Source: a virus. From it: a stretch of DNA of 42,201 nucleotides. Made by a program: the position numbers and the translations under genes. The stretch's first letter is position 1, and every line of letters begins with the position of its first letter. Below, one piece after another: positions 28,883-37,165 of the stretch. The DNA is taken from positions 1 to 42,201 of IMG/VR virus record IMGVR_UViG_3300020034_000039, one strand, 5' to 3'. The notes below the pieces were generated by a model. The model did no database searches. It saw only the letters and a program-made list of their open reading frames with translations, and was not told the origin of the DNA.

Positions 28883-29761
28883 TCACGAACCCATAGCATC
28901 GACCGCTTGCCTAAAGCCCGGCTCGTTCTGCAACTTGCTTTGGTATTCCGCCCTAGACATTTGTTCGATATCGGCTCGTGTGTACGTCTTCTTACGAGCT
29001 GGCGGGGGGGGCAATGCGGACGCATCCACGTTGCGTATACCCGTCGCTATGCTTCTAGGTCTAGGAGAGGGGGCTGGCGCAGGCTCCGGCTTTCCGTTCG
29101 GTGATGCGATTGGTGGTGTGGCTACGGCTGGTGCTGAATTGCTGCTGCTGCTGCTTCCGTCCTCGCGGTCGGGTTCGGTTGCTACCTTGCCTTCAATTGG
29201 CCACGGCTCGATATCACCTCGCTCTTTCAGCGTGTTGTACGCAATCGCAAGGTTGTTACGGGTTACTTCCCAGCCGTTGGCTTTCAGTTCGTCGAACAGG
29301 GCAAACATGTTTTTGTCCGTCGGATAATATTCGGGAACGTCATCGCGGAACGCAAAAGCTTCGGCGCGGATAAACTCGTCCGATTGCTTCTTATCGTCCT
29401 CTAACGCTTTTTCCGCCATCTCCTCTAACGGAACCTTGGTTGTCGAGTTCACGATTTCTTGTATTGCACCTACAACTTTGTCGGGATCGTTGATCTCTGA
29501 CGCGAGCCGGAATTTGTCGTCTGCGCTCAGAATTTTGGTTTGCGGCTTCAGCGACTTCCTTCCTTTGTCGGGATGGATTCGTTTGTACAGCCGTGCTATC
29601 TCTCGATTCGCTGAGGTCTGCCCCACAAGCAATTTGTCTGCTACTTCATCGATAGTCTTGCCCTTGAATACCGATACAGGTGTGCCGTCTGCATTTTCTA
29701 CAATAGCGGTGATATCACCGTTGTCATCGGGCTGCTTGTCGTTCAACCATCTATATTCCAT
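28883..29761 (-). CDS. Scaffolding protein, 292 aa
   Basis: The protein is acidic and helical in the first 200 residues, with a DEVADKLLVGQTSANREIARL segment. It then has a Ser/Pro/Ala-rich disordered linker, and ends in a Lys/Arg-containing tail (KKTYTRADIEQMSRAEYQSKL) as scaffold C-termini that contact the capsid do. It sits immediately before the capsid gene in the transcription order. GGAGAAGG precedes ATG 29761. No protease gene was seen, so scaffold is probably released intact. Confidence 0.75.
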   Translation of the reverse strand: MEYRWLNDKQPDDNGDITAIVENADGTPVSVFKGKTIDEVADKLLVGQTSANREIARLYKRIHPDKGRKSLKPQTKILSADDKFRLASEINDPDKVVGAIQEIVNSTTKVPLEEMAEKALEDDKKQSDEFIRAEAFAFRDDVPEYYPTDKNMFALFDELKANGWEVTRNNLAIAYNTLKERGDIEPWPIEGKVATEPDREDGSSSSSNSAPAVATPPIASPNGKPEPAPAPSPRPRSIATGIRNVDASALPPPPARKKTYTRADIEQMSRAEYQSKLQNEPGFRQAVDAMGS

Positions 29762-29777
29762 ATGCCTTCTCCGAGTT

Positions 29778-30167
29778 TCAAATGCCCATGTAGTCCTCTT
29801 CTGTCGGCGGAGTTTTCAGCGGATCGAGCACGTTCTCGGCCCATTTCTCTGCTGCCGTCAGTTCGGGTACAGCGGGTTTAGGTGCAACACTTTCCAGATA
29901 GAGAGAGGTTTCATTAAGGATTTTTTCTTGGAAATGCGTGAAGATTCGCCATGCTGCCTGGGCTAATTGATGATTCGCTAACACTGCCGCTTTTTCTGCT
30001 ACAGGCGTGTTAATTAACTTGGTCTCGATTTCAATGCAGCATTGCTCCATCACGTCCAGCGCATCCGGCCAAACGTCACTCCCATACAACCCGGCGAGCC
30101 GCGCTCGCTGTACGGGTTTGAGGCTCGCGGTGACTCCGAATCTGCGTTTGGTGCGAATGTCGTTCAT
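29778..30167 (-). CDS. Unknown head-module protein, 129 aa
   Basis: ATG 30167 with GAGGG upstream overlaps the previous stop (ATGA). The longer frame to 30389 is the antisense mirror of the upstream gene. The product is helical with a QRARLAGLYGSDVWPDALDV segment and a C-terminal AAEKWAENVLDPLKTP. It lies between the 101-aa winged-helix-like protein and the scaffold. It could be a small terminase or head-completion component, but no pattern confirms that. Confidence 0.55.
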   Translation of the reverse strand: MNDIRTKRRFGVTASLKPVQRARLAGLYGSDVWPDALDVMEQCCIEIETKLINTPVAEKAAVLANHQLAQAAWRIFTHFQEKILNETSLYLESVAPKPAVPELTAAEKWAENVLDPLKTPPTEEDYMGI

Positions 30168-30469
30168 GCGGCCCTCGCGTAAAAGCGGAATGGCCGTGGA
30201 TACTCCCGGCCTAAGTCCCATGAGTCGTAGATGAGACCGCGCGACCGTAACGAGTTGACTGCGGCTCGCATGATCCCCCCGGTCATGCTGTAGCTCAGTT
30301 CGCGTGAGTCGTCTGATCGCGCGTTTCCTAGCCCCATCTGCCGCAACATCGCGGACAATTCGGTGTGCGTCTTGCCCTCGCCGGAACATGCCTCGATGAT
30401 CGCGGCGTCAATCTCGTCGCGCCGCTTCGAGTAGCCTTTCTCATCGAGGATTGTCCAGTCCGGCATCAT
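30164..30469 (-). CDS. Winged-helix-like protein, 101 aa
   Basis: The helices RRDEIDAAIIEACSGEGKTHTELSAML and RAAVNSLRSRGLIYDSW followed by a beta tail resemble a winged-helix domain. The start ATG 30469 (or 30466) overlaps the previous stop as ATGATG. Such a protein in the head operon could be a transcription regulator or a small terminase-like DNA-recognition protein; the genome otherwise lacks an identifiable small terminase. This is speculation from fold pattern. Confidence 0.55.
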   Translation of the reverse strand: MMPDWTILDEKGYSKRRDEIDAAIIEACSGEGKTHTELSAMLRQMGLGNARSDDSRELSYSMTGGIMRAAVNSLRSRGLIYDSWDLGREYPRPFRFYARAA

Positions 30470-30600
30470 GTATTTTTGACCTGCGCTTCTTCCTCTTCTT
30501 CGTCCTCTTCAGCATCCTTTTTTTTCTTTTCGGCCTGACCTTCCTTTTCCTGCGGGTCATCCGGTTTCTTGTTGGGATCGTATTTGGGGTCGGACATCAT
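30466..30600 (-). CDS. Charged low-complexity peptide, 44 aa
   Basis: ATG 30600 has GGAGG upstream. The peptide is extremely charged, Lys-rich then Glu-rich (EKKKKDAEEDEEEEEAQ), and disordered. It overlaps the upstream zinc-ribbon gene by 44 bp in another frame. Probably a real small gene because of the ribosome site and coupling to the following gene. Function unknown. Confidence 0.55.
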   Translation of the reverse strand: MMSDPKYDPNKKPDDPQEKEGQAEKKKKDAEEDEEEEEAQVKNT

Positions 30601-30775
30601 CGCTATCCTCCATTCGGTTGAGTCGTACTTGTTCGGTTCGGTTCGGGATCGCATCTCCGCAACAGCCGCAGAAGCCTCCCATCAGGCCATTCCGCGTTCC
30701 GCAGCGGCAAATTTCATAAGGTATGAAACGGACGCTTCCGGCAAAGGTGAGGTATGGACGAATCAGCGTTGCCAC
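30557..30775 (-). CDS. Small zinc-ribbon protein, 72 aa
   Basis: The product has CRCG and CGCCG separated by about 10 residues (RNGLMGGF), a compact zinc ribbon. I prefer GTG 30775, which has GGAGG 7 bp upstream, over ATG 30793, which lacks a site. It overlaps both neighbours, consistent with the crowded head operon. Role unknown. Confidence 0.6.
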   Translation of the reverse strand: MATLIRPYLTFAGSVRFIPYEICRCGTRNGLMGGFCGCCGDAIPNRTEQVRLNRMEDSDDVRPQIRSQQETG

Positions 30776-30984
30776 TGGCTCACCTCCGCGCATAAACGGT
30801 CTAGGCCGGGATTGATCTCTGTCGATAGGGCTATATCGGAAAAGTTGTAGTAGTCGGCATATTGGCCGATGGTGGTGTAAATTTTTATGCCCCAGCCATC
30901 ACGCGGCGCAAAAAAATAGGTTGGCTTGACGATCACAGCGGGGGCCACGAATCCCATCATGGAAAGAAAGCTGCGGCGGTTCAC
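30763..30984 (-). CDS. Tat-signal-like protein with capsid-like segment, 73 aa
   Basis: The N-terminus MNRRSFLSMMGFVAPAVIV carries a twin-arginine motif (RRSFL) and a hydrophobic stretch, as in Tat signal peptides. The C-terminal part GQYADYYNFSDIALSTEINP and GLDRL resembles the capsid segment GNYADYMNISTYALQTAIDP with TLEAL. The gene starts with GTG 30984 overlapping the portal stop (GTGA), preceded by a perfect GGAGG. An exported or membrane-anchored fragment of capsid-like sequence is odd. It could be a superinfection or capsid-assembly factor, or the Tat motif may be coincidental. Confidence 0.6.
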   Translation of the reverse strand: MNRRSFLSMMGFVAPAVIVKPTYFFAPRDGWGIKIYTTIGQYADYYNFSDIALSTEINPGLDRLCAEVSQWQR

Positions 30985-33104
30985 TGTCCACCTCCAGACG
31001 GGCCGAAGAACTGGCTGGAGTTAATCGCGTGGGTGTCGGCGGTGCGTTCGGCGAAGCTGGCGGCACGTTGCAGCGGCGATTCGATAACGCTCTGGTGGGT
31101 CTTGTCCACGGCATCGACGGCGATCCGTCCCGCGATCTTCTTGTCTTCCAGCGCCATCTTGAATTGCTGCTCTTGCTGCTGCTGTGCGGTGGCTGCCTGG
31201 GCCTTCACTACACCCGGCGATTGCGAGACCATCATCTGCGCTTCCTGCGGGGTCATCTGCACAATCAGGTCTTTTTGGTTCTTCCACTCCGACATATCCA
31301 GCACCATGTTGACGAGTTCCAGCGCGTTTACCTTCCATCCGGTTTGTCCTAGCTGCTGTACGAGAGCCTGATTGCCCAACACCTCCAGTAGGAAGGGAAG
31401 GGCTTGCGCCATGCGGTTGCGAGCCGCGAGCCGAGTACCCGCCAACGTGTCGAACTTGACGGGCGCATCCATAAAGTCTCCGAAGTCAACTACAAGATCC
31501 TGTGCCCTGTCGCCAAGAATCGCGCGGATTTCGGAGATGGGCATAAACTCCTTCACCATCGCCCATAGAAATTTGAGATAGGGAATAAAAACCCCGTCGA
31601 TGAATCGTTCGACGGGGCTTTGCAGCCGTCCGCTGGATGCGGCACTTATCATTCCGGCTCCCGTACCGGAACGTCCGATACTGGAGCCGCGACCGGGGAG
31701 AGAACCTTGGACGCTGGCCTGATCCGCTCCGGTCGCGCCTTCGGAGCTGGAGATAGCCGCCTGTATCGCTCGCCATGCGTCGGCGGGTACTTGCGGTTGT
31801 GGCACAAGCGAGATAGCGCGGCTGGCGTCCTGACCTTCCACAACGCGGATGCCCCCGAGGCGTCGGCGTTGATCCTGAGTAGGCACATTGGCTCCGCGAA
31901 GGATGGTGTACTCGGGATTGACTGCGAAGGCCAGGATGTCAAGGATGGCGTTTATCATGCCCTGCTCTACACGCTGGTCGGCTCCGGCGATCCGGCCTAT
32001 CCCCATCCCGTACCCGGCGTTATCGATGTCCCAATAGTTCGCGGCGAAGAACGGTTTGTCGGGCATCCGGTGAGGGCCGTTGCGGAGCACAACTTTCTTT
32101 TGCAACACCACCCGCACATCGGTCTCGCTCCACCACTCCAAAATCTCCATCGGCTGCAATAACGGGTCTTCGGAATACTCGAAGTCTTCCCGTGCGGCAT
32201 GGTGGATGCTGGAGTTCGATTGCATCGCCTCTTCTACCCCGCCGATGCCTTCGGTCTGCTCGGTGGAGTCGGGCCGGAAGATGAAGCGCAAAACTTCGTC
32301 CGAGGGGATGTCATAGCTCGGGTTGTCGCGGAGCTTGGTCAGGTCGTCGTAGTTCACCCAGCGGCGGCGGATGATGAATCGGGCTTTCCATATCTGGTTG
32401 GGGCTGTTCCATGTGGGATCGATGAAGACGGTTCCCAGCTCGCACTTCTCAAAAACCGGCCGATTTTTCGTTATCTCGACATCGACCACTTCAAACTCAT
32501 CCGATTGCTTGGTAAACACCGTCATGGGATCGCCAAGCGGCATACTCACCTGGGCCGGGGCTTGCTTGCGCTGATAGCGGCTCTCGACGCGGGTTATGGT
32601 CTCCCACCCTCCCATGTAGATCACGGTTCCCTGATTGACCATCCCTTGAATGCCATAGCTGGCTTCCTGCTTCATGTGGATGTCGTCAATCAGTTCGGAA
32701 ATCAGCTCCGTCCACGCTCGCGCCGTGTCCTGCTTCACCGAGGGCCGGGGCCGGATCATGAACGGCGTCGGGTCAGAAAAAATCGCCCCTGTGATTGCGG
32801 GGGCGATGGAATTTGTTTGTTTGGCGACCGTGTACCTTGACACGTTCGCACGAGCCACTGCGGAGCCTTCAAAGACACTGAGGCTGCGCGGCGATTGATA
32901 GAGTAAGTCCGTCTCCGTCCACATCAGCGGCCAACGGCGGTCGTTTAGCCAGGTGTTAGCGCGGTTGAAGTCCTGCACCACAATGGAGAGGACGGCTTGA
33001 TCTGTGTACTTCGGATCGACGGCGGGATCGGTGGAGGTTTGGACGTCCTCCATGAGTACGGGGCGACTCCAAACACCGTCCGATATAAGGGTCGCAGTGG
33101 CCAT
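30981..33104 (-). CDS. Portal protein, 707 aa
   Basis: Length and pattern fit podovirus portals. There is an N-terminal helical/Trp-rich part (DDRRWPLMWTETDLLY), a long mixed wing domain, and a segment typical of portal stems (MPDKPFFAANYWDIDNAGYG). A long Gln-rich helical C-terminal barrel region follows (AQMMVSQSPGVVKAQAATAQ and onward). It is the first gene of the minus-strand head operon after the HNH cassette. GAGG lies 5 bp before ATG 33104. The portal forms the dodecameric DNA entry channel and motor dock. Confidence 0.8.
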   Translation of the reverse strand: MATATLISDGVWSRPVLMEDVQTSTDPAVDPKYTDQAVLSIVVQDFNRANTWLNDRRWPLMWTETDLLYQSPRSLSVFEGSAVARANVSRYTVAKQTNSIAPAITGAIFSDPTPFMIRPRPSVKQDTARAWTELISELIDDIHMKQEASYGIQGMVNQGTVIYMGGWETITRVESRYQRKQAPAQVSMPLGDPMTVFTKQSDEFEVVDVEITKNRPVFEKCELGTVFIDPTWNSPNQIWKARFIIRRRWVNYDDLTKLRDNPSYDIPSDEVLRFIFRPDSTEQTEGIGGVEEAMQSNSSIHHAAREDFEYSEDPLLQPMEILEWWSETDVRVVLQKKVVLRNGPHRMPDKPFFAANYWDIDNAGYGMGIGRIAGADQRVEQGMINAILDILAFAVNPEYTILRGANVPTQDQRRRLGGIRVVEGQDASRAISLVPQPQVPADAWRAIQAAISSSEGATGADQASVQGSLPGRGSSIGRSGTGAGMISAASSGRLQSPVERFIDGVFIPYLKFLWAMVKEFMPISEIRAILGDRAQDLVVDFGDFMDAPVKFDTLAGTRLAARNRMAQALPFLLEVLGNQALVQQLGQTGWKVNALELVNMVLDMSEWKNQKDLIVQMTPQEAQMMVSQSPGVVKAQAATAQQQQEQQFKMALEDKKIAGRIAVDAVDKTHQSVIESPLQRAASFAERTADTHAINSSQFFGPSGGGQ

Positions 33105-33313
33105 AAAGCCTCAAAACCGATAGGGGTGTCGGGTTCGGGTCTAGACTTCGGCCACTTCCGCAAATAACTGGCATCGTGGGGGGCACGATGCTTTCGTGAA
33201 GCAATGGGAGAAATGTACGCCAAGTTACTAAAGTTTGAAAGTTGATTGTTAGGGTTTTCGCTTTTGTTTTGCTAGAATGGCGACACATCAAGTCCAGCCT
33301 TGGAGGGCTGAAA
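33105..33313. promoter_or_regulatory. Intergenic region with extended -10 promoter and hairpin
   Basis: The gap between the portal (minus) and the HNH gene (plus) contains a perfect 8-bp hairpin with G5 loop at 33171-33191. It also contains a plus-strand extended -10 element TGCTAGAAT (33270-33278) with no good -35. A small CAGCC...GGCTG hairpin overlaps the ribosome site before ATG 33314. No clear minus promoter for the portal is visible. The HNH cassette therefore appears to carry its own promoter. Confidence 0.55.
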
Positions 33314-34006
33314 ATGACCAACCTGCGTATACAGGATGTTGTGCCGCCATCTCAATACTACCTTTTCCCTTCATCCTCTAAATCTCGTCGATCCATCATT
33401 CTTAAGGGAACCCCTTACGGTAAATACACCGTCATCGACGGCGAGCGTTACATCCAAGTTGGCAAGCATCTCTATCGAGCCTGTCTCGTCCGGTGTATCT
33501 GCGGCACTGAGCGCGAAGTCGCCAATATGAATTTGAAGAGTGGCAATAGCGGTTCGTGCGGATGCAATCGCTATGACCGAAAACCTAATTCTGAATGGAT
33601 GGTTTTATTCGCTCAATTAAAGAATCGCGCTCGTAGAGGCGGTCGCCTTTGCAAATTAAACCTGAAGCAATTCAAATTTATTAGCAAGATGGACTGCTCT
33701 TACTGTGGTGCTGCTCCTTGCAATCGCTTCCACCGTTTAATCACGGTCTATGTCGATGGCAAGGCGAAGCGCATCAGTGACAACTCAAACCCTATGTTTT
33801 ATTCGGGGATTGATAGGGTTGACTCATCGGGTGACTATGTAGCCGGGAACATTTTGCCGTGTTGTTTTTTTTGCAACAGAGCTAAAGACGACTGGCCTCT
33901 CGTGGAATTTTTAGAGCGATTGAAGCGATTCGGTTCCACGCTGGAAATTACTCCAATTCTCCTCTTGGCTGAAACTGTTGCCGCTCACCTGGAGAAAATA
34001 AAATGA
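33314..34006 (+). CDS. HNH endonuclease (homing type), 230 aa
   Basis: The N-terminal part has VRCICGTEREV and SGNSGSCGCNR, a Cys-rich DNA-binding segment often found in phage HNH proteins. The catalytic part has CSYCG, then YSGIDRVDSSGDYVAGNILPCC followed by FFCNRAK, the known GIDRID-type HNH arrangement. GGAGGG precedes ATG 33314 and an extended -10 promoter lies upstream. It is on the opposite strand, between terminase and portal, a classic homing endonuclease location. It probably cuts alleles lacking the cassette and spreads by repair. Confidence 0.85.
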   Translation: MTNLRIQDVVPPSQYYLFPSSSKSRRSIILKGTPYGKYTVIDGERYIQVGKHLYRACLVRCICGTEREVANMNLKSGNSGSCGCNRYDRKPNSEWMVLFAQLKNRARRGGRLCKLNLKQFKFISKMDCSYCGAAPCNRFHRLITVYVDGKAKRISDNSNPMFYSGIDRVDSSGDYVAGNILPCCFFCNRAKDDWPLVEFLERLKRFGSTLEITPILLLAETVAAHLEKIK

Positions 34007-34365
34007 GCTGGCGCAACCCTGCTACTTCGTTTAGGTGTGATGGAAAGAATCGCTATCGCAATGCGCAAAAAGCTATGAAGTTCGCTCGTCAAGCGTCTGT
34101 TCGCGCCGGGCATCCAATCCTTGAGTATCCGTGCCCCGATTGTGGCTTCTGGCATATTGGCCGCGCTCCTCGATCACAGCTCATTGCTCATGAGCAGGAG
34201 TTGGAACGGATTAGTCGTGCGCTCGAAAAGGCTGTCGTGGGGCCGGAAGGTTCATGTCCGTTTTGCACCCGCGAAAAATGTTGTGGTGCTGACGAATGCA
34301 AGAAGCGGCGGAATAATTGGTACAGGCAGGGACGGGTAGCGTTAGGTTGGAGGAAATCACTCTAG
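34003..34365 (+). CDS. Zinc-binding protein in HNH cassette, 120 aa
   Basis: The start overlaps the HNH stop as ATGA, so the two are coexpressed. The product has CPDCGFWHIG, then a Glu-rich helix and a second cluster CPFCTREKCCGADEC, together a two-part zinc-binding protein. It ends with a basic tail (RQGRVALGWRKSL). Its TAG stop is followed in the same frame by a remnant of another HNH enzyme. It may be an accessory or DNA-recognition partner of the HNH protein. Confidence 0.7.
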   Translation: MSWRNPATSFRCDGKNRYRNAQKAMKFARQASVRAGHPILEYPCPDCGFWHIGRAPRSQLIAHEQELERISRALEKAVVGPEGSCPFCTREKCCGADECKKRRNNWYRQGRVALGWRKSL

Positions 34366-34572
34366 CCCTGGCATCCAAACGGCAATGTTGTGCCGTGCTG
34401 CAAGTTCTGCAATTTTGCAAAAATGGATTCTACGCTCGCTGAGTTTCTGGAGAGAATTGCTCGGTTTGGATCACGGCTCACCGAAAGCGACGTGTACGCC
34501 ACGGCTGAAAATATTAGAGCGATTAGCGCTCTAAACCAGGAATCCAAACCTCAAACCCTTGTGAGGTCATAG
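34366..34572 (+). pseudogene. Truncated second HNH endonuclease (C-terminal remnant)
   Basis: In frame after the TAG at 34363, the sequence reads GNVVPCCKFCNFAKMDSTLA and EFLERIARFGSRL. It matches the C-terminus of the intact HNH protein (GNILPCCFFCNRAKDDWPLV, EFLERLKRFGSTL). Only the last third of the enzyme is present, without the catalytic GIDRVD part. Its tail overlaps the terminase stop antisense. It looks like the scar of an earlier homing insertion or a recombination between two HNH copies. Confidence 0.72.
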
Positions 34573-36256
34573 TTTCATCTTCCAACCTCGGCTCCTCCAC
34601 TATGACCTCTTCCGGCTCCGGCTCCGGTCGGGCATAGGCTCCGCGTCCGTAAATCATGTTGTATTTGTCTCTCTCCCGCGCCATCTCCCACGCGCTCTCT
34701 TCTTCGCTGTTCTCGGCGGCGATGGACTGCGGCAGGTTCGCGGCCACTTGTGCGACCACATCCGGCAAACCGTTTTCGTCGATCATGCCGTACTGAACGA
34801 ATCCCTGAATCAACGGCTTCAGCTTCACAATACCGTTTGAGAACATCAGCCGTGACGATGCGATATCGGCCTCGATGTTGCGGATGAAGATGTCGCGCTC
34901 GCCGGAGTCCTCGACATATGGCGTCCAGTTGATATGCACGTCCCAGCCCACGGTCAGCGCGTAGTTGTGGATTGTCGGTTGCATCAGCCGCGCACCTGGG
35001 CTTTCCTCGATGGAGACCTCATGCAGCCCATACTTCCGCGCAGACGTGACAATCATTCGCGCCAATTCTGATGGCTTGTAATGGCCATGCATCACCTCCG
35101 CGATTGTCATGCGATTGCGGTGCATAACCCCTACGGCTCCGTTGGTCGTCTTCCATCGCATCTTGCGACACTCCATCCTCCAGTGGATGAAGGTCTCGCC
35201 TTCGACGGGTACGCGATCCTCGTCAATCATGGCCTCCAGCATTTGCATCTCGGAAAACACCACCTCGGCTGATCCATAGGTATCGAGCATCAGTTGAGAC
35301 ATAAACGATTCATACCCGCCTTCGTACTCCTCGCGGAGATAGTCGTAGGGCAGGATCGACGGAAACAGCAGCTCCACGTCTTCCTCGTCGGGGAATCCGT
35401 TGGGGTCAAGCCGTTCGCCACTCTTCAGCCGCATGGCTGGCTTGTAGACGCGACGGTAGGTTCCCGGCCTCGCGTTCAATACCTCTTCCGCAAACACATC
35501 CCCCGGCCCATAGCAGGTTCCAATCTTCAGCTCGATCCCGGTGGGCTTCAGAATCTTCCGGCTCAGTTTGTAGCGTTTCGATATCTTCAGCCGGGCGTCA
35601 TAGGTCTCTGAGTTGCGATTGTCGTGTACGTCGTCGATCACCAGAATGTCGGGATGCCATCCAGTCGTTGACGATCCCAGCGAGTTGCCCCATAGCAACG
35701 GCTCTTTGATCTTGGGTTCCGTCTGCCGCAGAGCTGCGGTAAAGGTTCCGGTCTCCGGCTCCAGGTCGATGCATAACTCAGGGAACAGGGCTTGAAACAG
35801 TGTCGGCGGTCGATTTTTGGGTTTGTAGAAATGCGCCGATATCTCATCCACTAGCGCGAAGGCTAATTTCTTCGACGCGCACATTATCAGGATGGCGATG
35901 GTGAAGAAGTAATGCAGGATGTATTGGATGATGTTGGCGGCGTCCAGCGTCGTCTTGAACGTGCCGCGCGGGTAGAGCAGGGAATTGCGCCGGGCTATCC
36001 CGTCACTCAGTTGCGAGACGTTTTTGTTCGGGTCTTTCTCGGGGAAGAACGCAATAGCTTCATGGTGAACGTCCTCGGTGATCTGGCAATAACCTAGAAC
36101 GTAGCAAAGCGCGAGCAAGTTGAATTTGCATAGCCGCCTCCCGTCCTCGCGCAGCTCCTCATCCTCTTGCGTTAAGACGGTAAGTTCCGCTCGCCAAGCC
36201 TTGTTATCGGCCTTCTCCTGCGTTGGATCGCGTAGCTTGCGCCAGTTGAAATGCAT
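34523..36256 (-). CDS. terL: Terminase large subunit, 577 aa
   Basis: The ATPase half has a deviant Walker A, LLYPRGTFKTT (residues 93-103), as in many TerL proteins. Walker B is DILVIDDVHD (203-212), followed by a motif III-like segment (IELKIGTCYG). The C-terminal half should hold the RNase H-like nuclease. Candidate acidic residues include the VSIEESPGARL and VVFSEMQMLE segments. An acidic tail follows (EPEPEEVIVEEPRLEDE). TerL packages DNA through the portal and cuts it at initiation and headful or site-specific ends. ATG 36256 overlaps the upstream TGA. The HNH cassette separates it from the portal. Confidence 0.85.
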   Translation of the reverse strand: MHFNWRKLRDPTQEKADNKAWRAELTVLTQEDEELREDGRRLCKFNLLALCYVLGYCQITEDVHHEAIAFFPEKDPNKNVSQLSDGIARRNSLLYPRGTFKTTLDAANIIQYILHYFFTIAILIMCASKKLAFALVDEISAHFYKPKNRPPTLFQALFPELCIDLEPETGTFTAALRQTEPKIKEPLLWGNSLGSSTTGWHPDILVIDDVHDNRNSETYDARLKISKRYKLSRKILKPTGIELKIGTCYGPGDVFAEEVLNARPGTYRRVYKPAMRLKSGERLDPNGFPDEEDVELLFPSILPYDYLREEYEGGYESFMSQLMLDTYGSAEVVFSEMQMLEAMIDEDRVPVEGETFIHWRMECRKMRWKTTNGAVGVMHRNRMTIAEVMHGHYKPSELARMIVTSARKYGLHEVSIEESPGARLMQPTIHNYALTVGWDVHINWTPYVEDSGERDIFIRNIEADIASSRLMFSNGIVKLKPLIQGFVQYGMIDENGLPDVVAQVAANLPQSIAAENSEEESAWEMARERDKYNMIYGRGAYARPEPEPEEVIVEEPRLEDETMTSQGFEVWIPGLER

Positions 36257-36462
36257 CAGGCATCATCCCGTACCAGCAATATCTCTTCTTCAGGGCGGTC
36301 GAAGAGTTCGCGGAACACTTCTTTCTTATGGGGTTCTCTTACTGCAATGCGATGCACGAAAACATAACACTGTGTATCGTCCTCTGCCACAGCGTTCCAT
36401 ACCCGGCACTCCACCCCGAGCATATCGACAATGATATCGGTTGACTCCATGCAAATTTTCAT
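36256..36462 (-). CDS. Unknown small protein, 68 aa
   Basis: Bounded by TGATG overlaps at both ends. The product is beta-rich with CRVWNAV and DTQCYVFVHRIAVRE segments and an acidic end (FDRPEEEILLVRDD). No metal motif apart from scattered Cys. Unknown function. It belongs to the coupled small-gene string upstream of terL. Confidence 0.6.
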   Translation of the reverse strand: MKICMESTDIIVDMLGVECRVWNAVAEDDTQCYVFVHRIAVREPHKKEVFRELFDRPEEEILLVRDDA

Positions 36463-36644
36463 CAGGCGTTCCCTTCACCACCAACATGACGATTGAATCC
36501 GCGCTCCATCGCGGCGGGGTCTTTCAGGCCGCAATCGAAACACACCTGTTCGCCTTTCGGCCCATAGGGCCTACACTCCGTCCACTTGCCGCACAGTTCG
36601 CAAGCTCTGTCCGGTTCTTCCTGAATGAATCCGCGTCCGCTCAT
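36462..36644 (-). CDS. Zinc-ribbon protein, 60 aa
   Basis: The sequence CELCGKWTECRPYGPKGEQV followed by CFDCG gives a treble-clef or ribbon-type CxxC...CxxC zinc site. Ends overlap its neighbours by ATGA/TGATG. Similar small proteins are widespread in phage accessory operons. Function unknown. Confidence 0.68.
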   Translation of the reverse strand: MSGRGFIQEEPDRACELCGKWTECRPYGPKGEQVCFDCGLKDPAAMERGFNRHVGGEGNA

Positions 36645-36913
36645 CGTTCATCTCCCTTCAAAATGCTCTCTCCAACTTCATCGAGCATGTCCTCCACCAT
36701 CATGTCGTAATAGGTGTCGGGATGTATCCATGCGGTAAAGCGGCACTCGTCACAGTGAACGAAGACGATATAGCCTCCACCTTCCTTTTGCAGTGATGCC
36801 TTCGGCTCATGCTTCGCGCATAACGGCATCACGTTCTTTCCCGCCAGTGAACCTACGAGGCTTTTCATGTCGGCCACGGTCAGCAAATCTGCGAGTTTGA
36901 ATATGTCGGTCAT
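36641..36913 (-). CDS. Zinc-binding protein, 90 aa
   Basis: The C-terminal half has C...H (MPLCAKHEP) and CDEC with a preceding His (VFVHCDEC), a plausible zinc site of the type seen in CHC2-like ribbons (compare GGGYIVFVHC). An acidic helical tail follows. The ATGA overlap with the upstream gene fixes the start at 36913. It might be a reduced primase-type zinc domain, but no catalytic TOPRIM is present. Confidence 0.6.
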   Translation of the reverse strand: MTDIFKLADLLTVADMKSLVGSLAGKNVMPLCAKHEPKASLQKEGGGYIVFVHCDECRFTAWIHPDTYYDMMVEDMLDEVGESILKGDER

Positions 36914-37164
36914 TGGATTCGCCTTAACTCGGGGTCAATCTTGACGTGAACGATGCACCTGTCGCCTACGCGCTCCAGCCGATACCATTTTGCGGGATCG
37001 GGGTTCGCAAGCTCATGGAGGAATTGTGGAATGATTTCAAAGGTCACGCGCATCCCATCGATAATCAGCGCGTTATCTTCAATCTGTACTGTTGCTCGTT
37101 TCACAATTCCTCCTAAGCCTTCACGGACAAACGTCATACCTGGAATCTCGATGGTGTAGGCCAT
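36910..37164 (-). CDS. Unknown beta-rich protein, 84 aa
   Basis: The start at ATG 37164 comes 1 bp after the upstream TGA. The extended frame to 37206 overlaps the membrane protein and is rejected. The product is made of short strands (IVKRATVQIEDNALIIDGM, RVTFEII and CIVHVKIDPE). It may be a small OB- or SH3-like protein. No family recognised. Confidence 0.6.
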   Translation of the reverse strand: MAYTIEIPGMTFVREGLGGIVKRATVQIEDNALIIDGMRVTFEIIPQFLHELANPDPAKWYRLERVGDRCIVHVKIDPELRRIQ

Positions 37165-37165
37165 G

